Origin: JAWLCG01 sp041687295
Lineage (GTDB): Bacteria > Planctomycetota > Phycisphaerae > SM23-33 > FEN-1343
Direction of reading: 5' to 3'
Length of the DNA: 8,697 nucleotides
Assembly: GCA_041687295.1 (NCBI GenBank)
Contig: JAWLCG010000216.1
Location: 1 to 8,697, forward strand
Shown: positions 1 through 7,581 of the stretch, in pieces
How positions within the stretch are numbered: the stretch's first letter is position 1
Layout of the letters: each line of letters opens with the position of its first letter
Notes under the pieces: generated by a model
The model's database searches: none
The model's input: the letters and a program-made list of their open reading frames with translations, nothing else
Told to the model about the DNA's origin: nothing
Translations under genes and position numbers: made by a program

Positions 1-183
1 GGGATTTATCGCATGGGGCCCCCCGGCAAGACATAACAGGCGACTCGGCCAGGAGGAGCCGCCCGTGCCGTAAGGGCGCCTTGGCGGCGCTCGGGTCGCC
101 TTTCAGCGCCAGCGTTGCCCTGTCCTGGGCCAAGGTCTCTGGAGTGTATCATCCCTGTCGGGGGGCCTAAAGCGATAAATCCC
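1..183. repeat. MITE-like unit with 25-bp inverted ends
   Basis: Positions 1-25 and 159-183 are inverted copies of each other: a 12-bp block (GGGATTTATCGC), four unmatched bases, then a 9-bp block (GGCCCCCCG). The unit is about 183 bp and holds no convincing reading frame. A nested inverted pair (AGGCGAC at 38-44, GTCGCCT at 95-101) suggests the interior can also fold. The left edge coincides with the window edge, so the element may extend further. It could be a non-autonomous transposon-like repeat or a structured RNA; only the inverted ends are directly seen. Confidence 0.55.
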
Positions 184-190
184 GGGGGTT

Positions 191-206
191 TGGGGGCTGG
201 CCCCCA
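191..206 (+). terminator. GC hairpin followed by T-rich run
   Basis: TGGGGGC-TG-GCCCCCA is a 7-bp perfect stem with a two-base centre, followed on the plus strand by the T/C-rich run TTCCTTTTCCTC. This fits a rightward rho-independent terminator, but no plus-strand gene lies to its left in the window. It may terminate something outside the window or belong to the repeat at 1-183. Confidence 0.35.
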
Positions 207-342
207 TTCCTTTTCCTCAACTTCTTGGGATGAGAACCATTTTTGATTTTGGGTCAGCGCCCGTGGGCCATATGGCGTGCATCAAGCCGCACTCCAAAGG
301 GCTCTTGTACGCGATGACGGGGGCGAGGGGAAGGGCCCAACG
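207..342. other. non-coding stretch, possible repeat relic
   Basis: No gene is supported here. The only structure noted is at 263-310, where GCCATATGG, GCCGCACTCC and GGGCTC resemble pieces of the repeat seen intact at 1971-2012 and 2929-2972, but in rearranged order. This may be a decayed relative; the match is weak. Confidence 0.25.
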
Positions 343-382
343 CGAACCGGGCGGCGGATCGGCGGACCCGCTGCCCGGTTCG
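343..382 (-). terminator. 15-bp hairpin behind the secreted-protein gene
   Basis: CGAACCGGGC (343-352) pairs with GCCCGGTTCG (373-382). The stem extends inward by five pairs (one G-U), giving about 15 bp with a 10-base loop at 358-367. It lies 18 bp past the TAG at 401-403 of the minus-strand gene, as expected for a terminator. There is no clear U tract, so it may instead be a 3'-end stabiliser or a repeat. Confidence 0.4.
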
Positions 383-400
383 GTTGCGCGTCGGACGCGG

Positions 401-1804
401 CTAGTCCAGGACCATCTCGCTGGTCTGGCAGGTGATCTCGAAGGCGTCGTTCTTGACGGCCGGCTCGATGGTGAAGGTTCCCTTGAGGTCGCGGGGCACA
501 CGCCACGTGTGCGGCACGGGGCCGCCTCAGCCATACTCGACGCGGCCGGTGTGGACGGCGTTGCCCTCGGCGTCGCGGACGGTCAGGGCCGGCATGGCGC
601 CCTGGCGGTCGGGGCCGCTGGGCATCGACTCGATCACCCGCCCGCCGGTGTCGGTGACGACCGGCTCGAAGGTCAGCAGGCCGCTCTGGCGGGTGGCCTT
701 GAACCGCAGCGTCAGCGGCGAGCCGACCTGGATGGCCGTCGTCTCGCCCGGACGGACCTCGACGACATGCTCGCGCCGGGCGAGGTGCTCGTGGCCGAAG
801 TAGAGCGTGTACTCCTGCTTCCGCTCGCCGAGGGGGCGGCTCATCTCGGCATAGCCGACCAGGACGTACCGGTCGGCCGGCACGGCGATGGGCTCCTCGC
901 CGACCGGCGAGAGGCGCAGGACGTACTTCTCGCCGACCAGCGTGACGTTCCAGTTGGCGTGGTCGGCCTGCAGGTAGCCGATCGGGGCGCTGGAGGGCTG
1001 GACCTCCACGCGCGTGCGGTCGTCGTTGAGCGTCACGTCGTACCACTGCCCGTCGACCTCGATGGGCGTGCCGACGTACGCGCTGGCCAGCGGGCCGTCG
1101 GTCCAGGGCGTCTGCGGGGTGGTGTCGACGGCGACGACGTCGCCCCGCTCCTCGTTGCGCCCGCGAACGGTGCTCCAGGGCAGATTGGGCCCGTCGCCGA
1201 CGCGGGCGTTCTGCATGCTGGCGTCGAAGATGCGGATCGGCAGCACCCGCTCGCCGAAGCGGGCCCAGCCCTCCAGGGCCATGCCCAGGCTCAGGCGGAT
1301 GTATCGCATCTCCCGGCTGCGGCGGTAGTACTGCCCGCGGACCCACACCGGCCAGGTCCGCCCCTCGATCCGGGCCTCGATGACGCCAGGCCCGAAGCTG
1401 TACGCCTGGCCCGAGCTGTAGCCGCTCATCGCCTGCAGCTCCAGCGTCGGGGCGCCGGCGAAGTCGCCCTGGCCGGTGAAGTCGAAGCGGATCACGTCCG
1501 GGCCGGTGGCGTCGGGGTCGGTCGCGTCGATGGCCACGACCAGGTTAGGCCGGTCCCCCGTGCCGCTCAGCGGAGCCACGACGGCCCCGCGGTGGACGGT
1601 GCCGGCGTCCTCGGCCGGGTCTTCGAACCGCTGGTCCCACAGGCCGAAGATCCGCAGCCCGCCGGCCTGGCTCAGGTCCACCGCGACGGGCCGAACCACG
1701 CCCAACTCGAGCCCGCCCGGCGGGCCGGTGGCTGGCTCGTCCTGGGCCCACGCCGGCAGCGCCAGCAGCAGCCCTACACACAAGACCCACAGGTACACAC
1801 GCAT
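401..1804 (-). CDS. secreted protein of unknown function with in-frame UGA (possible selenoprotein)
   Basis: Function not recognised. The ATG at 1804 has AAAGGGG six bases upstream. Residues 1-20 look like a signal peptide (hydrophobic core VLCVGLLLALPAWA), so the product is probably periplasmic or cell-surface. The rest alternates polar and hydrophobic residues, suggesting a beta-rich fold, with several Trp/Tyr-rich stretches (around 128-136, 151-160 and 252-257). Residue 426 is a TGA (527-529). The same frame then runs 41 more codons to TAG at 401-403, with 39 of 41 third positions G or C and plausible protein sequence (GGPVPHTWRVPRDLKG...). The full product would be 467 residues; termination at the UGA gives 425. 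A SECIS-like hairpin follows the UGA, so selenocysteine is one reading. A TGC-to-TGA mutation, a sequencing error or true termination are the others. The gene and export signal are secure; the C-terminal extension is likely and Sec unproven. Confidence 0.75.
490..518 (-). promoter_or_regulatory. SECIS-like stem-loop downstream of in-frame UGA
   Basis: Read on the minus strand, GCACACG (512-506) and CGTGTGC (502-496) form a perfect 7-bp stem around a TGG loop (505-503). Below a 2x2 CC/CC internal loop, CGTG (518-515) pairs with CGCG (493-490) by four pairs including one G-U. The apical loop begins 22 bases after the UGA, and its second base is G. Known bacterial SECIS elements are hairpins inside the coding region just after the UGA, with a G near the start of a small apical loop, at roughly this distance. 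The geometry is seen; recognition by SelB is inference, and GC-rich DNA yields hairpins by chance. Confidence 0.4.
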
Positions 1805-1810
1805 GGCAGT

Positions 1811-1879
1811 CCCCTTTCGCCCTCCAGGTTGGGTCCATCCCTCCCCGATCCAGCATACCCCCACCGCCGCCCCCCGCAA
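1811..1879 (-). promoter_or_regulatory. ribosome binding site and weak promoter for the secreted-protein gene
   Basis: AAAGGGG (1811-1817 on the minus strand) lies six bases before the ATG and fixes the start. Upstream, TTGCGG (1874-1879) and TATGCT (1852-1857) are separated by 16 bp and could be -35 and -10 boxes. The promoter match is poor and embedded in G-rich sequence, so only the Shine-Dalgarno site is trustworthy. Confidence 0.35.
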
Positions 1880-1928
1880 GCGCAAAGTCCGAGGCTCGCA
1901 GACGATGTCGCCGCACTTCTCCAGCCGG

Positions 1929-1955
1929 GTGCCACGGCAACTCATTCCATGGCAC
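1929..1955. repeat. hairpin repeat between two minus-strand genes
   Basis: GTGCCACGG (1929-1937) and CCATGGCAC (1947-1955) form a 9-bp stem with one mismatch and a 9-base loop. It lies downstream of the PDZ gene (stop at 2026) and upstream of the secreted-protein gene, so it may serve as a weak terminator or be another REP-like repeat. Confidence 0.35.
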
Positions 1956-1970
1956 GTGTCGCCCTGCACC

Positions 1971-2012
1971 GAGCCAAAGCGGCGATTCTCGGCGCACTCC
2001 ATACGGCCCAGG
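1971..2012 (+). repeat. interspersed repeat R, copy 1
   Basis: This copy opens with GAGCCAAAGCGGCG and, after a six-base centre, closes with GGCGCACTCCATACGGCC. It shares both flanks with copies at 2929-2972 (same orientation) and 2729-2768 (inverted), while the central bases differ. On the minus strand it can be read as a Glu-Cys-Gly-like peptide, but no gene is supported. It sits just past the stop codon of the PDZ protein gene. Confidence 0.7.
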
Positions 2013-2025
2013 GGACGCTGGTTGC

Positions 2026-2715
2026 CTACGGTCGGCTCGTCGGGGCGGTGGCGGGCTGCGTGGCGGGCGAGGGTTGCCACCAGGCCTCCAGGGCGGTGCG
2101 ACGCTCGGCGGAACGCTGGGGCTCGGGCAGGTCGAGCAGGCGATGGCCGAGCGTGACGGTGGCGGTGAGCGGCTCTCCGTCGCGGACGATCCGCAGCGTG
2201 AGGGTGTCGCCGGGGCGATGGCCGCTGATGGCGGCGATGCCGGCCTCGGTGCTGCCCAGGGGCCCGACGGGCTGGCCGTCCAGGGCGAGGATGCGGTCGC
2301 CGGGGCGGAGGTCGGCGGCGGAGGCGGGGCTGTCCGGCACGACCATCGAGACGACCAGGGCCGGCGCATCGGGCACGTCGGGCATCGGGCCCAGCCAGTT
2401 CAGCCCCACGCCGAGGAACGCCTGGCCCGGCTGGGCCTGCTGCACGAGGGCCCGCAGGGCCAGGGCCTCGAGCCCGGCCCGCAGCCGCCGGCGGACCTCC
2501 GGGTCGCCGCTGGCCCCGTACGCCCGCCGCAGGGCCGGCAGGGCCTCGGGGCCCAGCTGCGCCAGGGCCGCACTGGCCCGCTGCCGCTGCAGCCAGACCT
2601 CGCTGCCCAGCTCGGCCACCAGGGCCCTCACGTCGCCCGCCGGCGCCGACGCGGGCTGACCCAGCAGCCCCGCCACCAGCCATGTCACCATCCACGCCGT
2701 CATCGTCCTCATCAT
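2026..2715 (-). CDS. exported HEAT-like/PDZ-domain protein
   Basis: A 229-residue protein ending in TAG. It starts MMRTMTAWMV with a signal peptide of about 24 residues; cleavage after PASA is likely, so it should act in the periplasm. Residues 27-88 are helical and Arg/Ala/Leu-rich (WLQRQRASAALAQLGPEALPALRR), resembling HEAT-type repeats. Residues about 98-192 form a PDZ domain: FLGVGLN, the VVPDSPASAADLRPGDRIL turn typical of HtrA-type PDZ domains, then DGQPV and LRIVRDGEPL. No protease catalytic domain is present, so it is probably a binding or scaffold protein rather than an HtrA enzyme. The frame is open upstream to 2907, but that part runs through repeat DNA and carries no signal peptide, so the start at 2715 is preferred; 2712 is nearly equivalent. 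No strong Shine-Dalgarno site is visible. Ligand unknown. Confidence 0.85.
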   Translation of the reverse strand: MMRTMTAWMVTWLVAGLLGQPASAPAGDVRALVAELGSEVWLQRQRASAALAQLGPEALPALRRAYGASGDPEVRRRLRAGLEALALRALVQQAQPGQAFLGVGLNWLGPMPDVPDAPALVVSMVVPDSPASAADLRPGDRILALDGQPVGPLGSTEAGIAAISGHRPGDTLTLRIVRDGEPLTATVTLGHRLLDLPEPQRSAERRTALEAWWQPSPATQPATAPTSRP

Positions 2716-2728
2716 ACCCCATCGCGAT

Positions 2729-2768
2729 GGCCGTATGGAGTGCCGCGAAGAATTCGCCGCGTTGGCTC
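2729..2768 (-). repeat. interspersed repeat R, copy 3 (inverted)
   Basis: Its reverse complement opens GAGCCAACGCGGCG and closes GCGGCACTCCATACGGCC, matching the copies at 1971-2012 and 2929-2972 apart from a few bases and the centre. It ends about 13 bp before the start codon of the PDZ gene, so it probably lies in that gene's leader or promoter region. Confidence 0.7.
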
Positions 2769-2772
2769 TTCG

Positions 2773-2828
2773 CGTAGGGTGTGCAGGTTCTGACCGGAGC
2801 GAAGCGCAGGGCAGGTCCTGCACACGGA
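2773..2828 (+). repeat. hairpin repeat S, copy 1
   Basis: CGTAGGGTGTGCAGG leads into a GAGCGAAGCGCAG centre and back out through CCTGCACACGG. GTGTGCAGG (2779-2787) pairs perfectly with CCTGCACAC (2817-2825). The copy at 4175-4229 is nearly the same sequence in inverse orientation. It directly adjoins the inverted R repeat at 2729-2768. Confidence 0.7.
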
Positions 2829-2870
2829 ACGAGGACCCGGCTGGGCCGCCCACGGAGCGACCGCCGCCGA

Positions 2871-2914
2871 CGTCCCGTGTGCAGAACCGCTGCGCGAACC
2901 TGCACACCCTACGC
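2871..2914 (-). repeat. hairpin repeat S, copy 3 (short, inverted)
   Basis: The reverse complement reads CGTAGGGTGTGCAGGTTC, then a shortened GCGCAGCG centre, then GGTTCTGCACACGGGACG. It keeps both outer arms of the 2773-2828 copy but lacks part of the interior. With the R copy at 2929-2972 it forms a mirror image of the R-S pair at 2729-2828. Confidence 0.65.
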
Positions 2915-2928
2915 GGGGGTCCGTCCTC

Positions 2929-2972
2929 GAGCCAAAGCGGCGTCGTTGCCGCCGCACTCCATACTGCCCAGG
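2929..2972 (+). repeat. interspersed repeat R, copy 2
   Basis: GAGCCAAAGCGGCG, an eight-base centre, then GCCGCACTCCATACTGCCCA. The outer blocks are identical or nearly so to those at 1971-2012. The two inner arms, GGCG and CGCC, can pair, so the element is itself a weak hairpin. Confidence 0.7.
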
Positions 2973-2993
2973 CGGCGCCTGACGCCCTCGACG

Positions 2994-3021
2994 GCGAAGA
3001 CCCCGGGCATGCCCGGGGCTA
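2994..3021. repeat. CCCCGGGCATGCCCGGGG palindrome, copy 1
   Basis: Positions 3001-3018 are a perfect 18-bp palindrome, flanked by GCGAAGA on the left and CTA on the right. A degenerate second copy occurs at 3105-3132. The palindrome is about 100 bp past the stop codon of the kinase gene and could help end its transcript, although no T run follows. Confidence 0.65.
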
Positions 3022-3035
3022 TATGCCCCCGACTC

Positions 3036-3100
3036 TCAAGAACCCTCTGCGCTGCTTCTCTCTGTGCCCTCTGCGCCTCTGTGGCCCATCTGTGCTGTTT
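3036..3100 (-). repeat. CTCTGTGCC-type interspersed tract
   Basis: A run of imperfect repeats built on CTCTGCG / CTCTGTGCC / CTCTGTGGCC units. On the minus strand it reads as an open frame rich in Thr-Glu-Ala-Gln-Arg, a composition I associate with a common interspersed repeat of planctomycete and verrucomicrobial genomes that is often mis-annotated as protein. It lies between the two copies of the CCCCGGGC palindrome. Confidence 0.5.
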
Positions 3101-3104
3101 CTTT

Positions 3105-3132
3105 TCGAAGACGCCGGGCGTGCGGGGGGCTA
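3105..3132. repeat. CCCCGGGC palindrome, degenerate copy 2
   Basis: TCGAAGACGCCGGGCGTG followed by CGGGGGGCTA aligns base for base with 2994-3021, differing at about four positions, so the perfect palindrome is lost. Its last three bases (CTA, 3130-3132) are the complement of the TAG stop codon of the kinase gene. Confidence 0.6.
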
Positions 3133-4164
3133 CTGGAGCAGCTCGATGAGCTGGTCCTGGTGGGCCTGGACCCATCGGACCTTGCGTTGGATCATCTGGA
3201 GGAAGCCGAAGCCCTCCAGCCGGCCGAAGCTGCCGGTGGCGGCGATGGGCAGGACGGCCTCGGCGATCATGGCCTCGCACATCAGCAGCGGCAGGGCCCG
3301 CAGCTCGTCGGGCTCGATGGGGTTGACGCTGCGGTAGCCGTCCAGGAAGAGCTTCAGGCGGGCTGGCTCGACCTGGCTGGGCCAGGTGGCGGGGTCCTCG
3401 CCGCCGCCGAGGATGCTGAACTGCAGGGCCCCGTAGGCCAGGTCGATGGTGCGCTGCTGCCGGCGGGCGGTGTCGTAGTCGATGACGGCGACGACCCTCT
3501 CGCCGCGGAAGAGCATGTTGCCCGGGTGCCAGTCGCCGTGGACGATCTGGTCGGGCCAGTCGGGCAGGCCCAGGTCGTTGACGGCGGCGGCGCAGGCGGT
3601 GTAGCGGGCCTCGAGGTCGTCCACGAGCGGGTCGAGCACCTCCTGCGGCGGCCGGGCCGACGGCGGCAGGGCCTCGACCGTCGCCCCCACCGCGGCGCGG
3701 ATGCTGGAGGTGTCGTGGTAGCTGCCGCCCGAGGGCTCCCAGCCGGGGCGGTAGTCGGCCAGCAGGCTGTGGAACAGGCCCAGCGTCCGCCCTGCGTGGT
3801 AGGTGGCGGGGTGCGAGCCGCTGTAGTTGCGTCCCTCAATGAACTCGAACAGCTCATAGACCCGCTCGCCCACTACCAGGGCCGTCGCCTGGCCGTCGCG
3901 GGTCTCGATGAGCCTGGGCAGCGGGAAGTGCTGCTCGGCGAGGTGCTGCTGCAGGGCGTGGCTGAAGCGGACCCGGTCGAGATCCTCGACGCCGCGGGGG
4001 CGGCGCTTGAGCAGGAACCGCCCGCGGTCGCTGCCGATGACCACCTTGGGCGACCGCCGCGAGCCGCGGTTGTACTCGCGGACCGTATGGACCACGCCAA
4101 GGTCGTAGTGGCTCAGGCAGACGGCCAACTCGCCGGCCCCGAACTTTTCCCGCTCCGGCTGCAT
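3130..4164 (-). CDS. APH-family phosphotransferase (CotS/homoserine-kinase-like)
   Basis: A 344-residue cytoplasmic kinase-fold enzyme that should transfer the ATP gamma-phosphate to a small-molecule hydroxyl. The Brenner motif HGDWHPGN is at 209-216, with the catalytic Asp at 211. The metal-binding segment VIDYD is at 227-231. FLLKRRPRG near residue 53 probably supplies the ATP-contacting lysine. The C-terminal helical part (MCEAMIAEAV to WVQAHQDQL) and overall length suit the CotS/homoserine-kinase-II branch better than antibiotic kinases. The ATG at 4164 is preceded by AAAGGA with a four-base gap; the frame is open further upstream, but through repeat DNA and the neighbouring permease. The gene is flanked by repeats on both sides: its TAG lies in the palindromic repeat at 3105-3132, and repeat S copy 2 begins 10 bp before its start. 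No biosynthetic partner is adjacent, so the substrate cannot be named. Confidence 0.88.
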   Translation of the reverse strand: MQPEREKFGAGELAVCLSHYDLGVVHTVREYNRGSRRSPKVVIGSDRGRFLLKRRPRGVEDLDRVRFSHALQQHLAEQHFPLPRLIETRDGQATALVVGERVYELFEFIEGRNYSGSHPATYHAGRTLGLFHSLLADYRPGWEPSGGSYHDTSSIRAAVGATVEALPPSARPPQEVLDPLVDDLEARYTACAAAVNDLGLPDWPDQIVHGDWHPGNMLFRGERVVAVIDYDTARRQQRTIDLAYGALQFSILGGGEDPATWPSQVEPARLKLFLDGYRSVNPIEPDELRALPLLMCEAMIAEAVLPIAATGSFGRLEGFGFLQMIQRKVRWVQAHQDQLIELLQ

Positions 4165-4174
4165 CGAATCCTTT

Positions 4175-4229
4175 CGTCCCGTGTGCAGGACCTGCGCTGC
4201 GCTTCGGTCAGAACCTGCACACCCTACGG
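4175..4229 (-). repeat. hairpin repeat S, copy 2 (inverted)
   Basis: The reverse complement runs CGTAGGGTGTGCAGGTTCTG, ACCGAAGCGCAGCGC, AGGTCCTGCACACGGGACG, almost the same as 2773-2828. Its GGGACG end sits just before the AAAGGA ribosome binding site of the kinase gene, so a transcript from upstream would carry this hairpin in the kinase leader, where it might affect translation or transcript stability. Confidence 0.7.
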
Positions 4230-4244
4230 CTTGGGCGCCCTTGC

Positions 4245-4261
4245 GGCGGGCGGTGCCCGCC
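4245..4261 (-). terminator. hairpin directly after the permease stop
   Basis: GGCGGGC-ACC-GCCCGCC on the minus strand is a perfect 7-bp stem with a three-base loop, starting at the base after the permease TAG. No U tract follows. It may end the ABC transporter transcript or protect its 3' end; it also looks like a common TAGGGCGGGC-type repeat that includes the stop codon. Confidence 0.4.
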
Positions 4262-6803
4262 CTACTCTTTGACCAGTCGCAGCACGTGGGCTCGGCCGGC
4301 GCGGAGGGCGGCGGCGGCGGAGGCCAGCAGCGTGATGGCGACGGCGCCGCCGGCGACCAGGGCGACCTCCAGCCAGGGCACGGTGAAGACCGGGGCGGGC
4401 CCGCCGGTGAGCAGCTGGTGGACGCGTCCGCCCAGCACGGCCGCCAGCAGGCCCAGGGCGATGCCCAGGCCGGCCCCCACGCCGCCCAGCACGGCTGACT
4501 CGGCCAGCACCAGGCGCAGCAGCTGACTGCGCGTCGTGCCGATGGCGTGCAGGACGCCCAGCTCGCGCCGCCGGCTGTGGACACTGGCCTGCATGGCGTT
4601 GGCGACCCCGACGGCGGCCACGCCGGCCGCCAGCAGGCCCGCGACCAGGCTGACGGCCCGGGCGACGCGGCGAAAGTCGGTCTCGATCTTGCTGCGCAGC
4701 CCCCCCAGCGAGATCCAGAACACCTGCTCGCCCTGCCACCGCGCCCGCAGGGAGTTGCCGACGGCCTCGCTGAGGGCGGGCGAGCCGGTGTCGGCCAGCA
4801 CCATCGCGTAGCCGAACTGGTGGAAGTATTGCCGGGCGGCAGCGGTGGTGCCCAGCACCACGCGGTCGCGGTTGTGGCGGAAGATCTCGCCGATGCCGTA
4901 CTGCGAGCCGGCGACCTCCAGCGAGAGGCTCCGCACGACGCCGGCGACGCGGAACTCGACCCACCGCCGCTGCCAGTCGCGGAGGCGCAGCGTGTCGCCG
5001 GCGTGCAGGTCGAGGGCGCGGGCCATCGGCTCGGGTACCAGCAGGGCCGGGCCGGCCTCCAGCAGGGCGCGGGCGGCGGCGGGCGTGCCCTCGAGGTACT
5101 CCAGGCTTACCGTCGCGTCCATGCGGTCGGGCTCGAAGCTGACGAACCAGGCGTTGCCCGTCTGCCAGCTGGCCAGGGGCGTCATGGCCGGCGGCGGGGC
5201 GCCGAGGTCGGCGTCGATCTGCACGCCGAAGGCGTTGACGCCCGTCCACCGCTCGACGTCGAGATCGCCCATGGCCTCGGCCACGCGGTCGTGGGCCACG
5301 CCGGCCGGCAGCAGGACTACCAGGTCGGGAAAGCCCGTCGGCAGGGCATAGCCGGCCAGCAGGCTCTCGCGCTGCGTGTTGGCCGAGACCACCAGCGTCA
5401 CGCACAGGGCGATGGCCGTCGCGATGCCCGCATTCCGCCACCGCCCGCGGAGCAGCTGCCCGGCGACCAGCCTCGGCGGCACGCGCAGCAGCCAACCCGC
5501 CCCCAGCGACAGCCCCACGCCCAGGCCCACCAGCGCCAGCGGCGCCAGCAGGAACAGCCCAGCCACCATCATCGGCAGCCCGGCCAGCAGATGGCCCCGC
5601 AGGACCCACTGCGGCGAGTCGATCGCCCACATCCACACCGGCTGCAGGGCCAGCAGCGCCCCGCCCGCGCAGGCCGCCCACAGCAGCCCCGCCGGCCGAT
5701 CGGCCCGCGCCTGCGGACGGTAGGCGGCGATCGGATCGACCCGCCCGGCCGACAAGGCCGGCAGCAGCGCCCCGATCAGCGTGGCGGCCACCGCCCCGCC
5801 CGCCCCCAGCGCCAGGCCCAGCGGGCTCACAGCCCAGCCGCCCAGGAACACGCCGGGCCAGGCCCGCGTCACCAGCCAGCTGCCCAGCAGCCCCGCCGGC
5901 ACGCCCAGCGCCACCGCCCAGAGCCCCAGCGGCAGCGACTCGATGAGCACCAGGCGCACGATCTGCCCCCGCGAGGCCCCCAGGCACCGCAGCGAGCCCA
6001 TCTCGCCCACCCGCTGCACCAGCCCGCACGAGATCGTCGCGAAGACCAGGAACATCGCCACCACCAGCGCCAGGCTGCTCAGCGAGAAGACCACGATCCG
6101 CACGGCCGGCAGCTGCTGGGCGAGCGTCTGGCGCCCGCCGGCGACGACGTTGACGCGGTAGCCCGGGCCCAGGGCGTCCTCGACGGGCCCGGCCAGGGCC
6201 CAGGGGTCCACCTCGGGGTCGGCCTGGACGAAGGCGACGTCGACCCGCCCCTGGCGCGAGAGGATCTGCTGGGCGAAGTCCAGCGGCACGTGGACCACGT
6301 CGTCCATCAGCGTCAGCAGGGCGGGGCGGTCCAGCACGCCGACAACCGTCACCTCGTGACGGTCGCCGTAGATGCCGATGACGGCCGGCTCGCCGGGCTG
6401 GAGGTTGTACCGCTCGGCCGTGGGGGACTCGACGAGGATCTCACGCGTGCCCGGGCGGGGCAGGCGCCCCGCCACCAGCTCAACCGGGTGCAGCTCGAGG
6501 TCCTCCGGCAGCAGTCTGCCCCGCAGGAAGACGCTCACCGAGCCGCCCGGGCCGATCAGCAGCGCGCGGTCGTGGATCTGGGCGGACAGGGCCCGCACGC
6601 CGGGCACGGCGGCGACGCGGTCGAGGGCGGCCTGGTCGAACTGCCGGCCGGCCTCGCCCGAGACGTGCAGATCGGTCGCCCCGGTCCATCGGCCGTGCAG
6701 CACCCACAGGGCCCGCTCGAAGCTGGCGAAGGCGCCCGTCAGGCCCACCACCAGCGCGCAGGCGATGATGACAGCCACGCTGTGCAGCAGCGTTCGGCCG
6801 AAC

Positions 6804-7568
<765 letters not shown>

Positions 7569-7581
7569 GGGCGAACGGTTC

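Noticed and set aside
401..529. A frameshift at the end of the secreted-protein gene
   Set aside because: Positions 401-403 and 527-529 differ by a multiple of three, and the coding-like sequence continues in the same frame. The interruption is a single UGA codon, not an indel.
230..2659. Long plus-strand open frame of 809 codons antisense to the two secreted-protein genes
   Set aside because: It is a by-product of high GC on the opposite strand. The minus-strand genes have signal peptides, a PDZ domain and strong third-position GC, and the plus frame runs through repeats with no recognisable domain.
2716..2907. N-terminal extension of the PDZ protein to an upstream ATG
   Set aside because: The added 64 residues come from repeats R and S, and would bury the signal peptide in the middle of the protein.
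2725..3132. CRISPR array in the repeat cluster
   Set aside because: The repeats are of different families, mixed orientation and irregular spacing, with no equal-length unique spacers.
2909..3280. Small minus-strand proteins read from the repeat tract
   Set aside because: The peptide is translated repeat sequence, overlaps the kinase 3' end in another frame and has no independent start signal.
3064..4272. Plus-strand open frame of 402 codons
   Set aside because: It is antisense to the phosphotransferase, whose HGDWHPGN motif shows the true coding strand.
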